From an uncultured Acetobacteroides sp. (GTDB lineage: Bacteria > Bacteroidota > Bacteroidia > Bacteroidales > ZOR0009), in the NCBI RefSeq assembly GCF_963678165.1, contig NZ_OY782755.1, positions 3,100,001-3,164,000 of the forward strand: a DNA stretch of 64,000 nt. The letters are read 5' to 3'. The position numbers and the translations under genes are program-made. Shown here piece after piece: positions 34,092 to 43,313 of this stretch (position 1 is the stretch's first letter; each line of letters opens with the position of its first letter). The notes under the pieces were generated by a model. The model ran no database searches, had not been told where the DNA came from, and worked only from the letters and a program-made list of their open reading frames with translations.

Positions 34092-35714
34092 TTACCTCGT
34101 TATTACTTGAGCATCCAGCAAGCTAACTTCGCCATTGGGCAGGTACTGGTACAAGTTAACAAATAGGAGGTTCGAGTTCTGGTCCTTTGGTGGAATAAGT
34201 ACCACAAATGTCATCGTCGGATTACTCTTATTGCTATCTATCCATGTACCCGAATTGGCGTATACCGCTCTTTTATTGTCGGTGGTGGTATAGGAAAGGA
34301 TGCGCGCCACGTGCGAATGGCCAAAGATGACAACCCGCTTGTTAGAGCTCGCATTGCCGAAGTACTGAACGTTCGACATATCATCGGTACCATCAGCGCT
34401 ATCCGATTGCTCAATTGCCGTAATTGTGGGAATGGGTACCGCCACACGATTATACCGCTGACGCTCGCCCCATGTATCCTGAATCCCTGGATATAAGATA
34501 GTGTAAAGCCTACCATCAGTGCCAACTTGGGGCGTTAGGTCTTGCTCGGAGTAAGGACCAGCTAGCCCATCGATATTGGTAACAATGAATTTCTCTTCGT
34601 ACTTCTGCTTAACCGGAAAATCTTTAAAAACAGATTGCCAAAGCTGTCCGTATAGCGAGCACAAGAATTGGCTTTCATCACCGTAGGTTAAGCTAATGCT
34701 GTAGGGCGAATTTTGACGCTGCTGAAGTCCGTTGTATACCGATTCCACTGCTATTCTTGTAAAGAAATAGCCAGGAGGAAGAATTGGCCCCTTGCCCGGA
34801 TAGTTTTTGTTGTTAGAGATAGGATCTGGAGCGCAGAAGAAGTTGTAGCGGTGCCCGTGCTCAATAGCAACCTCAGGGAAGTCTTTGGGCTCGTATGTTC
34901 CTAATCCAATAATAACGTTGCCCGCTGCGTCCCTTTCACGAGCCTGCTCCATTTTGGGTAAAACGTTTCTGATTTCGTCATCCGTTATCAACAAATCGTG
35001 ATTTCCAGGAACGTATGTCACCTCAATCTCAGGATTCTCGCATATAGCATTGAGTCCATCAAATACCGTATTATTATTATCCCGAATCTTATTCACAAAA
35101 TCCTGCTGACTTCCACCTTTTAGGGTATCAACATTTGCAGGCAGAAACCATTCGTCAATAAGGTCGCCTGCAATAACCAACTCTTTAACGTTAGGAGAAT
35201 CGTTAACCTTTTGCAGAAAATTTATCAAGGAATCGCGGTTTAGCCTACACTCCGTGTACCTTTCGTAGGCACCAAGATGTATGTCGCTTATGCAAACCAG
35301 CAGCTTTCGCCCATTAAGAGCGCTCATTCCGGCACTGCCCAAGCTAAGATTGTAGTTTACGGCAAAGTAACCATAATAGTCGTAGGGTATTTTCGACTTT
35401 CCCCTATCTGGTACTGCGATGGTTACGCAAACCATATACTCCCTACCCTCATCAAATTTCGCCCCATCACTGGTGGTAATCTTTCGAGCATAATGACAAC
35501 CAGTAATACTCGACAACTTAATGCTAACCGGGATTGTGGTACCATCGGCATTTACCATATCGAGCTTTACCCCTCTTATTACATCGCCACTAGTACCTAT
35601 CAAATCGCTAAAATCAACAACTATCGAATTTGTTGGATTAATGACAACAGGCCTGCTTGCGTCGTTGGACATGGCGACATTTATAATCGCCTTTTTTGCT
35701 GTTAGAGTCTTCAT
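34092..35714 (-). CDS. Metallophosphoesterase with variable N-terminal domain, paralogue 1
   Basis: This 540-aa protein has a calcineurin-like phosphoesterase domain: SDIHLGA (Asp144, His146), IAGDLIDEW (Asp184), VPGNHD (Asn238, His239), EHGHRY (about 286-288) and FGHSH near residue 470. These residues bind two metal ions. Residues 1-125 form a beta-rich, probably Ig-like domain without a signal peptide, so the enzyme seems cytoplasmic. A paralogue at 39053-40675 is almost identical over residues 335-540 (3 differences) and over residues 1-36, but only about half identical over residues 37-113. The substrate is unknown. The gene sits between direct R3 repeats. Confidence 0.8.
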   Translation of the reverse strand: MKTLTAKKAIINVAMSNDASRPVVINPTNSIVVDFSDLIGTSGDVIRGVKLDMVNADGTTIPVSIKLSSITGCHYARKITTSDGAKFDEGREYMVCVTIAVPDRGKSKIPYDYYGYFAVNYNLSLGSAGMSALNGRKLLVCISDIHLGAYERYTECRLNRDSLINFLQKVNDSPNVKELVIAGDLIDEWFLPANVDTLKGGSQQDFVNKIRDNNNTVFDGLNAICENPEIEVTYVPGNHDLLITDDEIRNVLPKMEQARERDAAGNVIIGLGTYEPKDFPEVAIEHGHRYNFFCAPDPISNNKNYPGKGPILPPGYFFTRIAVESVYNGLQQRQNSPYSISLTYGDESQFLCSLYGQLWQSVFKDFPVKQKYEEKFIVTNIDGLAGPYSEQDLTPQVGTDGRLYTILYPGIQDTWGERQRYNRVAVPIPTITAIEQSDSADGTDDMSNVQYFGNASSNKRVVIFGHSHVARILSYTTTDNKRAVYANSGTWIDSNKSNPTMTFVVLIPPKDQNSNLLFVNLYQYLPNGEVSLLDAQVITR

Positions 35715-35784
35715 ATAATTCTCGTTTTAAGTACTATTCTTACCTTAATATTTATCCCATTTATTTCAATCCAACCGCATACTA

Positions 35785-36034
35785 CCATTGTAGCCTATGC
35801 AAAGCGCAAGCTCTGCCGCTCTCTTCTACCTTTGTTCCCTCCGCTAAGCTAAGACGCAGCCACGCCTTTTGCTCTTTGCAGGTTCGACCCGCAAACCTTG
35901 CAAACCAAGCGTAGCGAGAACGCTAGATTTGCTGATCTCTTCCCATAACACTCCGTTATAATATTCGCGTTATTGCAGCCAAAGACCGCTACTTACCTTC
36001 GACATAGTCACAGACAATGCCGAGCCTTGTGCTT
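35785..36034 (+). repeat. Repeat R5 plus R3, copy 1
   Basis: R5 (about 35785-35930) starts GTAGCCTATGCAAAGCGCAA and includes CTTTGTTCCCTCCG and CGCCTTTTGCTCTTTG; it is followed by R3 (35937-36034). The same order follows the second phosphoesterase gene at 40746-40999. The gap 35715-36128 holds nothing else. Confidence 0.75.
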
Positions 36035-36128
36035 CGGTTGTACTACGCTCAACCGGGGGGCTTCATGCTGGGCGCTGCGTGTCGCTTAAAGCCCTATTTA
36101 TCGTACGCTGGCCTTTTTTTCTATATAA

Positions 36129-37214
36129 CTAATGATGAAACAATCTTATACCTGTATTTATTATAGTTATCCCATATTTGTTTGCAGTATCAATTATTTC
36201 ATTGTCCCTAATTGAACCCATTGGAGTTGCTATATATCTTATTCCAAATTTGTTTGCTAATTCAATATTGTCTTTTTGTGGAAAATATCCATCAGAAAGT
36301 AAGCATGTATTTGGCAATTCATTTAATATAACTCTATCACCATACTGGCTCTGTCTTTGTAGCTCAATCAATTGGTCAAGGTCAGTTCTTTTTATGTTTT
36401 CAAGTGGATTTAAAAATGAATAATTTAGCCTCAGTTTTTGATACCAAATATTTGCTTTTGTTAAAGCTAAGCTTGAGCATAGAATTCTGGATTGTTGACC
36501 TGAACCTATACCAATTACCTGACCATTTGACACAACACAAATTGAATTAGATTGAGTATACTTCAACGTAAGCATCCCAAGTTTTAAGTCAGAAAGAATA
36601 TCTGACGGTATTATTTTTTTGGGGGTTACTACATTTGAAAAATGTTCATCATTGATTTTTAAATTGTTCCTTTTTTGTTTTATTGTTATACCAAATACTT
36701 CCCGTGATTCAATTTCGTTAGGTTCAAAATCTTTATCTATTTGAAATATTACATAACTCCCATTTTTTTTTGAGCGCAAAATCTCTAAAGCTGCATCATT
36801 GAATTCAGGTGCTATAACACCATCAGATACTTCTGATTTTATTAATAATGCGGTTTCCTTATCAACACAATGGCTTAATGCAATAAAATCTCCAAATGAA
36901 GCCAGTCGGTCTGCACCTCTCGCTCTTGCATAGGAAGTAGCTAACTTAGTTAATGATTTGTTTATCAAATATGCCTGTTTATCAATAATACTCAATTCCC
37001 TAAAAATTGCCACTCCTGAAGGTGTAACATGTTTAAAAGATGTACTACATTCTGAATTTAATGTTTGACTTGCTTCTTTTACCAATTGCCAAGAATTCAA
37101 AGCATCCAATATATTGATAACACTTGGATTTCCATTTAATAATCTCAAAGAGTTTGAATCATCAATAATTTCTGCGTAATCTTGATACGGATTCATTCCA
37201 TATTTTAATTTCAT
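36129..37214 (-). CDS. Stand-alone AICAR transformylase-like protein (PurH C-terminal part)
   Basis: This 361-aa protein starts MKLKYGMNPYQDYAE and contains FKHVTPSGVAIF, the Lys-His catalytic pair of AICAR transformylase, then ARARGADRLASFGDFIALS, LLSDGYFPQKDNIELANK and a C-terminus GSIRDNEIIDTANKYG and NTGIRLFHH as in PurH. The N-terminal IMP cyclohydrolase domain is absent. It should add a formyl group to AICAR in purine synthesis or act on a related nucleotide. Stand-alone versions are known in Bacteroidota. It is AT-rich and placed within a repeat-bounded cassette, so it is probably not the housekeeping copy. Confidence 0.78.
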   Translation of the reverse strand: MKLKYGMNPYQDYAEIIDDSNSLRLLNGNPSVINILDALNSWQLVKEASQTLNSECSTSFKHVTPSGVAIFRELSIIDKQAYLINKSLTKLATSYARARGADRLASFGDFIALSHCVDKETALLIKSEVSDGVIAPEFNDAALEILRSKKNGSYVIFQIDKDFEPNEIESREVFGITIKQKRNNLKINDEHFSNVVTPKKIIPSDILSDLKLGMLTLKYTQSNSICVVSNGQVIGIGSGQQSRILCSSLALTKANIWYQKLRLNYSFLNPLENIKRTDLDQLIELQRQSQYGDRVILNELPNTCLLSDGYFPQKDNIELANKFGIRYIATPMGSIRDNEIIDTANKYGITIINTGIRLFHH

Positions 37215-37270
37215 AGAATCAAATTAATCGTTAATATTTCGTTCGTTCTTTTGGCTTGCATACAACGCTG

Positions 37271-37470
37271 CAAATAAGACTGTGGCGGACTGCGGACAAA
37301 ATTTTCTCAAGCCGTTACAAAGTTGAAGCGGGCAACTGAACGCCCCAGACGTGATAAACCCAAACTAAGCACAGGCCCTGCCTACGCTTTTATACCTCAC
37401 GCCTTCCGGCCGTACTGTATAGGCAGGCTAGAAGCCTTGGCTACTTGAGCGTAGCGAGGATACTACGCTA
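37271..37470 (+). repeat. Partial R1 followed by R2 copy 4
   Basis: From 37279 to about 37335 the sequence GTGGCGGACTGCGGACAAAA and CTCAAGCCGTTAC resembles the left part of R1. R2 follows from 37361 (AAGCACAGGCCCTGCCTACGC, TTTTATACCTCACG, TTCCGGCCGTACTGTATAGG). It separates the AICAR-transformylase-like gene from the 37496 gene. Confidence 0.6.
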
Positions 37471-37495
37471 GCGGAAGGATGAAACGAGGGGTTGT

Positions 37496-38029
37496 TTAAT
37501 TTTTGTCATCTATTGAATTCACCTTGTAAATGAATTGAAATTTAATTGTGTACTTATTAGACTTAGGAAATCTTTCCGATAGAACTCGTTTTTCAAATTT
37601 TCTCATAATATTCAAGTCTAAATTATCTCTAATTGAAAATCTAATTACATTATCAATGTCTTTTTTCAACTCAAATTGAATCATAATCTTTCCAGATTGC
37701 TTAGACTCTCCAAAAAGGTCAATAAATATTTTATCTATCTTATCTTTTATGGTTTTAAACTCTTCAATTGAAATAGATTCATTTAGTTCTTCATTAGAAC
37801 TTAATAAAATTACTCTTTCTAACTTTGTTTCTTTTTTTAGACTACGTTGAATTGTATCAACTTCCACTCCGTTCCTATATCTTTTAAAACTCCCTTCGGT
37901 TCTATAAGTTCTATTTTCAATAGGGTTGTAATATTTATCTCTGGAAAGAGTGTCATTTTCAAATTTGCTCTGTCCTAAACAAAACTTTGAAACTATTAAT
38001 AAAGTGATAATTAAATGTAGTGCTTTCAT
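37496..38029 (-). CDS. Hypothetical secreted protein
   Basis: I choose the ATG at 38029 because it starts a good signal peptide (MKALHLIITLLIVSKFCLGQ, cleavage about residue 19) and is preceded by an A-rich leader; an ATG at 38053 would add eight residues before it. The mature 158 residues are charged, with YNPIENRTYRTEGSFKRYRNG and a C-terminal strand pattern YTIKFQFIYKVNS. The end recalls TonB-C-like alpha/beta modules but I am not confident. It is AT-rich and probably periplasmic. Confidence 0.55.
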   Translation of the reverse strand: MKALHLIITLLIVSKFCLGQSKFENDTLSRDKYYNPIENRTYRTEGSFKRYRNGVEVDTIQRSLKKETKLERVILLSSNEELNESISIEEFKTIKDKIDKIFIDLFGESKQSGKIMIQFELKKDIDNVIRFSIRDNLDLNIMRKFEKRVLSERFPKSNKYTIKFQFIYKVNSIDDKN

Positions 38030-38097
38030 GTTTCTTGTTTTAATAACCTTCAATTCGTTTATATCCCCCTTACACTGTAGTCTGCATCAGCGCTAGA

Positions 38098-38290
38098 GGC
38101 TAGGCGAAGTCGCAGACTTCGTCTTTGCTAAATTGTGGTATATAGACCGCAATCAAAAGTAGCAAAAAAGTCAGCGCAGCCGTTGTGCAGGCTGCGCTTT
38201 TATATGGACCGTTGCTTTGGCGTTTTATTACGGTCAAAGACCGCTACTTACCTTCGACATAGTCACAGACTATGCTGAGCCTTGTGCTTC
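38098..38290 (+). repeat. Composite hairpin repeat R4+R3, copy 2
   Basis: It starts GGCGAAGTCGCAGACTTCG, has the stem AGCGCAGCC / GGCTGCGCT with TTTTATATGG, and joins R3 at 38221. It is nearly identical to copies 1 and 3. Confidence 0.8.
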
Positions 38291-38319
38291 TAGTCTTCGC
38301 CTAGCAGAGTGCTAATGAT

Positions 38320-38664
38320 TTATTTGTAACTATTATCTTCTTGTCCATTCCAACGATAATGCTTAACTCGTCCATCAGATGAAGATTCGTATGTTCTTTT
38401 ATCATCATTTAGCATTTTCTTTAACAACCATCCTGCATCTTTACCAGCTTGCTCTACATCTTCTGACTTTTCATATAGTGCAATCATTGGTGTACCTTCC
38501 CAAAAGAAATTTTCTCCACCTAATAAATCTCGTGCGGCAAACCATTCATCTCTTCTATTTTTACACCAACAATAAACCGCTCCTTGTAAAAAGTCAAGAA
38601 TTCTTTGCCTTTGTTCATCGGTGATGCCGTGAACTTCTCTGATTTCTGATTCTTTTACTAGCAT
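38320..38664 (-). CDS. Small hypothetical protein, 114 aa
   Basis: The protein has a helical start (SEIREVHGITDEQRQRILDFLQGAVYCWCKN), then EWFAARDLLGGENFFWEGTPMIALYEK and WLLKKMLNDDKRTYE. I recall similar small proteins in cassettes and accessory regions of other Bacteroidota, but no function is known. No signal peptide. It lies between two R4/R3 composite repeats, so it is a single-gene unit. Confidence 0.55.
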   Translation of the reverse strand: MLVKESEIREVHGITDEQRQRILDFLQGAVYCWCKNRRDEWFAARDLLGGENFFWEGTPMIALYEKSEDVEQAGKDAGWLLKKMLNDDKRTYESSSDGRVKHYRWNGQEDNSYK

Positions 38665-38812
38665 ATTAAATCTTAGTTTAGTTTATTATACTCATTTTCT
38701 GAAAAATCAATTTCACTCTTAAACGTATCGTCTTGTTTTTTTAAACATCTATATTCGTCTTCTATTGTTCTGAAAATCTACTGTATTCCTTTGCCATTCG
38801 AATAATCCAAGT

Positions 38813-38998
38813 TGGGTCACAGACTTCGTCTTTGCTAAATTGCAGTATATAGCCTGCAATCAAAAGTAGCAAAAAAGTCAGCGCAGCCGTTGTGCAGGCT
38901 GCGCTTTTATATGGACCGCTGCTTTGACGTTATATTGCAGCCAAAGACCGCTACTTACCTACGACATTGTCACAGACTATGCCGAGCCTTGTGCTTCT
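38813..38998 (+). repeat. Composite hairpin repeat R4+R3, copy 3
   Basis: It lacks the first hairpin arm but otherwise matches copy 1, including ATCAAAAGTAGCAAAAAAGT and the AGCGCAGCC stem. It precedes the second phosphoesterase gene exactly as copy 1 precedes the first. The rest of the gap 38665-39052 holds nothing seen. Confidence 0.8.
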
Positions 38999-39052
38999 AT
39001 TCTACGCTTATCAGAGGATGCAACCGTATATAAAATCTACTAGCGGTAATGC

Positions 39053-40675
39053 TTACCTCGTTATTACCTGAGCATCCAGCAAGCTAACTTCGCCATTGGG
39101 CAGGTACTGGTACAAGTTAACGAATAGGAGGTTCGAGTTCTGATCCTTTGGTGGAATAAGTACCACAAAGGTCATCGTCGGATTACTCTTATTGTTATCT
39201 ATCCATGTACCCGAATTGGCGTATACCGCTCTTTTATTGTCGGTGGTGGTATAGGAAAGGATGCGCGCCACGTGCGAATGGCCAAAGATTACAACCCGCT
39301 TGTTAGAGCTCGCATTGCTGAAGTACTGAACGTTCGACATATCATCGGTACCATCAGCGCTATCCGATTCCTCAATTGCCGTAATTGTGGGAATGGGTAC
39401 CGCCACACGATTATACCGCTGACGCTCGCCCCATGTATCTTGAATCCCGGGATATAAGATAGTGTAAAGCCTACCATCGGTGCCAACTTGGGGCGTTAGG
39501 TCTTGCTCGGAGTAAGGACCAGCTAGCCCATCGATATTGGTAACAATGAATTTCTCTTCGTACTTCTGCTTAACCGGAAAATCTTTAAAAACGGATTGCC
39601 AAAGCTGTCCGTATAGCGAGCACAAGAATTGGCTTTCATCACCGTAGGTTAGGCTAATGCTGTAGGGCGAATTTTGATACTGCTTAGGTCCGTTGTATAA
39701 CGATTCCACGGCAATTCTTGTAAAGAAATAGCCAGGAGGAAGAATGGGACCCTTGCCCGGATAGCTTTTGTTGTTAGAGATAGGATCGGGAGCGCAGAAG
39801 AAGTTGTAGCGGTGCCCGTGCTCAATAGCAACCTCAGGGAAGTCTTTGGGCTCGTATGTTCCTAATCCAATAATAACGTTGCCCGCTGCGTCCCTATCAC
39901 GAGCCTGCTCCATTTTGGGGAAAACATTTTTGATTTCGTTCTCCGTTATCAACAAATCGTGATTTCCAGGAACATATGTCACCTCAATCTCAGGATTCTC
40001 GCATATCGTGTTGAGTCCGCTAAATACCTTACTATTATTATCCCGAATCTTATTCACAAAATCCTGCTGGCTTCTACCTTCAAGGGTGTCAACGGATGCT
40101 GGCAGAAACCATTCGTCAATAAGGTCGCCCGCAATAACCAGCTCCTTAACGTTAGGCGAATCGTTAACCTTTTGCAGAAAATTTACCAACGATTTGCGGT
40201 TTAACTTACACTCGGTATAGCTGTCGTAGGCACCCAGATGTATGTCGCTTATGCAAACCAGCAGGTTTCGTCCAGTTAAGGCACTCATTCCTGTACTACC
40301 CAATTTAAGGCTGTAGTTTACGGCAAAGTACCCATAGTAGTTATCGTCTACTGGCAGCTTCTTTGAATAGGAAGTCGCTATATGTACATGAATCCGATAC
40401 TCCCTACCCTCCTCAAGATTACTACCATCGCTAGTAGTGATTTTACGCGCATTAGGACAACCGGTAACTTCCAAAGACGTAATACTAATCGATTTCATGC
40501 TCCCGTCGGCATTTACCTGGTCGAGATATAACCCGACTATTTGACTGCGACTTGAACGCATCGAGTCACTAAAATCAACAACTATCGAATTTGTTGGATT
40601 AATGACAACAGGCCTGCTTGCGTCGTTGGACATAGCGACATTTATAATCGCCTTTTTTGCTGTTAGTGTCTTCAT
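39053..40675 (-). CDS. Metallophosphoesterase with variable N-terminal domain, paralogue 2
   Basis: This 540-aa protein has the same metal-binding set as paralogue 1 (SDIHLGAY, IAGDLIDEW, VPGNHD, EHGHRY, FGHSH). The repeat environment is also duplicated: R4+R3 on one side and R5+R3 on the other, so the duplicated unit is about 2.2 kb. Divergence is concentrated in residues 37-113, where strands such as SQIVGLYLDQVNADG replace DVIRGVKLDMVNADG. The 5' non-coding sequence and first 36 codons are almost the same as in paralogue 1, a mosaic pattern that suggests recombination or selection on the N-terminal domain. Confidence 0.8.
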   Translation of the reverse strand: MKTLTAKKAIINVAMSNDASRPVVINPTNSIVVDFSDSMRSSRSQIVGLYLDQVNADGSMKSISITSLEVTGCPNARKITTSDGSNLEEGREYRIHVHIATSYSKKLPVDDNYYGYFAVNYSLKLGSTGMSALTGRNLLVCISDIHLGAYDSYTECKLNRKSLVNFLQKVNDSPNVKELVIAGDLIDEWFLPASVDTLEGRSQQDFVNKIRDNNSKVFSGLNTICENPEIEVTYVPGNHDLLITENEIKNVFPKMEQARDRDAAGNVIIGLGTYEPKDFPEVAIEHGHRYNFFCAPDPISNNKSYPGKGPILPPGYFFTRIAVESLYNGPKQYQNSPYSISLTYGDESQFLCSLYGQLWQSVFKDFPVKQKYEEKFIVTNIDGLAGPYSEQDLTPQVGTDGRLYTILYPGIQDTWGERQRYNRVAVPIPTITAIEESDSADGTDDMSNVQYFSNASSNKRVVIFGHSHVARILSYTTTDNKRAVYANSGTWIDNNKSNPTMTFVVLIPPKDQNSNLLFVNLYQYLPNGEVSLLDAQVITR

Positions 40676-40745
40676 ATAATTCTCGTTTTAAGTACTATTC
40701 TTACCTTAATATTTATCCCATTTATTTCAATCCAACCGCATACTA

Positions 40746-40999
40746 CCATCGTAGCCTATGCAAAGCGCAAGCTCTGCGGCTCTCTTCTATCTTTGTTCCC
40801 TCCGATAAGCTAGGGCGCAGCCTACGCCTTTTGCTCTTTGAAGGCTCAGCCCGCAAACTTTGCGAAATCAAGTATAGCAAAGATGCTAAGCTTAGCTGAT
40901 CTCTTCCCATAACACCCCGCTACGGTATTCGTTTTATTACGGTCAAAGACCGCCACTTACCTTCGACATTGTCTCAGACTATGCCGAGCCTTGTGCTTC
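40746..40999 (+). repeat. Repeat R5 plus R3, copy 2
   Basis: It matches 35785-36034 with about 85% identity by eye and ends in R3 (40904-40999). A remnant of R1 (CGTGTTTCACCTGCTATTAA) follows at about 41040-41060. The gap 40676-41081 holds nothing else. Confidence 0.75.
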
Positions 41000-41081
41000 T
41001 ATTATACTACACTCAAAAAGGAAACAAAACATGCGGTACGTGTTTCACCTGCTATTAATGCACAGAATATAAAACCCCATA

Positions 41082-43124
41082 TTATTCTATCTTTAGTTTT
41101 TCAAATAGTATTCTATTTCGTTTTCTTGCGTCATCAAGAACTTTTTCAAATGGCATTACTTCAAAATATGCAGTATAAAACTTACTTTTTATTTTAAACC
41201 AACCTATACCATCAGGGGTGTGCTCAAATTCTCTTCTTTCTAATATTTTCTGTAGCGAAGGTCTTATGTCACAAATAATGTAAACATAAAATGGAGTTCT
41301 TTTATCAACTTCTACTATTCGTCCATTTCGACCTTTAACTTTCCCTTCTAGTAATAACTCAATGTATTTCTCTGTTTGTTCAATTGGATTTTTACTATCG
41401 TCATAATCCTTATAATCATCTCTTTGTGGTTTTTTAAATTCCACAATTGTAAATGAATTATGAGGTGCATTCTTAGAGTCAGAAAATGCAAACGCTTCAT
41501 TATAAATCAACAAATCACTTCTATCATTATCAGTTGATGATATTTCAGGAATGCTATTAAATGTTTTATCAGAAGCTAAAAATGAATGATATGAAAGTCT
41601 TTCGTCAATCAACCACAAATTTTGTTTGTCAGAAGGAACTTCATCAGAAGATGTTCTAATTGGGAAGAATACAGAATGTATTAAATCTTCATTTTTAAAT
41701 TTGCCTTCACCATTTGATTCAATTAGCTGTTCTAACAATTCAATAATTGTCTTTCTATGGACTACATATCTTGCTAAATCTGATTTACCTATTTCATTAA
41801 AATTACTTAGAAATTTTTCATACTTAAGTCTATAATCCTCACGGCTAGTAACATCCTTATCTTCTGAAAGAAGTTTTATTTTTTCTTTCTTTACTTCTAA
41901 TCTCCAATTAGCATCAATTTTATAAAGTTCGATGTCTAGTTGTTCTTTTGATAAACTCGGTGGCAATTTCTTTACTTCATCTGCCTTGAAGTGCATTGTG
42001 CTTTTATACTGTGGTAATTCCTCGTCAATAAGGGGTTTGTATGATTCTATTTTAAGTTCCCGTACATTACCTAAATAATCAGCCAATAATCCTTCAATGC
42101 AATTTATTGATGCTCGTCTTATTTTTGCCAAATTAATATCAACAGATTCTTCTTCTTCTTCTTCTCCATCTGGAAAAATAAACCCAATTCTTTCAGTATC
42201 TACATTTTCATTCAAAATTTCACTGACAACATGAGCCTGATAAAAGAATTTAAAATCATCTTCTACAATTGGCTTTTTACCTAGGTCAACAAGTTTTGAA
42301 TATAAACCTTCAGTTATTACACTTCGATTATGTGCACAGAAGTGTATTTTGTGGCTTTGAAATTCCGATGATTTTGTTAGATATAATTCAAATTTATTAT
42401 CGCCAATAGAAAAACTATCTGATTTAACATCAGATTTAAATTCAGTTCTAAAAAGAGTTTCTAAATCGTAATGGATATTATTTTGATTTCTAATAATAAT
42501 TTGAGGATTGGTGCTTCGAATGAAATAAAGTTGAAAATGAGTAACAATTTCTCTTGCAATATAAGACAACTCTTTGGGTAAAGTTTTTTGATATTCTTCT
42601 CTTATACCATTGAGTTTAATTATTGAACCATGGGGAATCCCATTAAGGTCAGGTTTAGAGAAATTGTGAAAACCGTCTTTTGTTGGTTTAAAGTCAAATT
42701 GAACTGATTTCCTTATTTTATTCTCAACATAGAAACTTGTTATGTTCAGTTCTTTGAATGCTTTTAAGCATACAAAACGACCAACTCCTTTCCCTCCAAT
42801 TTCAATCTTATGATCAGTATCTGCCTCTATAAATGCTTTTAGATTCTCGTCATCAAGTCCAATGCCATTGTCTGCTACAATAAAAGAATGAATTGGGTAG
42901 GTATCATTATTAACAAGTTTTTCTAGTGTTTCTTGCGAACCATTTCTAATACAATCAATAACAATTCTACCTTCATTCGACTGGATTATATTTTTACTAA
43001 TTGCTTCTTCAATTGAGTGTATTGAATTGCTAATCAACTCAAAAAGAGGCAGTAAAGGTTTTGTTCTTGGTAGTCTTGTATTTCTTACTTTATTAGCAAT
43101 ATTTGATGTCGGTGTGTAATTCAT
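41082..43124 (-). CDS. GHKL ATPase fused to a PD-(D/E)XK nuclease domain
   Basis: This 680-aa protein has an Hsp90/MORC-type ATPase at the N-terminus: N-box FELISNSIHSIEEA (Glu29, Asn33), ADNGIGL (Asp85-Gly89) and GGKGVGRF (110-117). The middle part has charged coiled-coil-like helices (about 375-470). Residues 535-600 form a nuclease-like core: Asp537 in RSDLLIY, Glu562 and Lys564 in TIVEFKKP, then QTEKY (Gln583, Tyr587), the full PD-(D/E)XK plus QxxxY pattern. Prokaryotic MORC-like ATPases with nuclease domains are known from restriction and defence loci. I infer a DNA-targeting defence role. The next gene upstream, a small membrane protein, may be its partner. Confidence 0.75.
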   Translation of the reverse strand: MNYTPTSNIANKVRNTRLPRTKPLLPLFELISNSIHSIEEAISKNIIQSNEGRIVIDCIRNGSQETLEKLVNNDTYPIHSFIVADNGIGLDDENLKAFIEADTDHKIEIGGKGVGRFVCLKAFKELNITSFYVENKIRKSVQFDFKPTKDGFHNFSKPDLNGIPHGSIIKLNGIREEYQKTLPKELSYIAREIVTHFQLYFIRSTNPQIIIRNQNNIHYDLETLFRTEFKSDVKSDSFSIGDNKFELYLTKSSEFQSHKIHFCAHNRSVITEGLYSKLVDLGKKPIVEDDFKFFYQAHVVSEILNENVDTERIGFIFPDGEEEEEESVDINLAKIRRASINCIEGLLADYLGNVRELKIESYKPLIDEELPQYKSTMHFKADEVKKLPPSLSKEQLDIELYKIDANWRLEVKKEKIKLLSEDKDVTSREDYRLKYEKFLSNFNEIGKSDLARYVVHRKTIIELLEQLIESNGEGKFKNEDLIHSVFFPIRTSSDEVPSDKQNLWLIDERLSYHSFLASDKTFNSIPEISSTDNDRSDLLIYNEAFAFSDSKNAPHNSFTIVEFKKPQRDDYKDYDDSKNPIEQTEKYIELLLEGKVKGRNGRIVEVDKRTPFYVYIICDIRPSLQKILERREFEHTPDGIGWFKIKSKFYTAYFEVMPFEKVLDDARKRNRILFEKLKIE

Positions 43125-43313
43125 ATTAATCTAATTATTGTAATTTAAATTGGCTGAGTGTTTTTGTATATGGTGCACTACATTTATCGACATGGTTAAC
43201 AAGCGCTTGCAGGTTTCTATCTTTTTAACTTACACTGTGGCTGCTGCGACATTGTAAACTAACACCGACCACTTCATTCGATTGTTGACTACACCGTGTG
43301 TTAGCAGTAGTTT

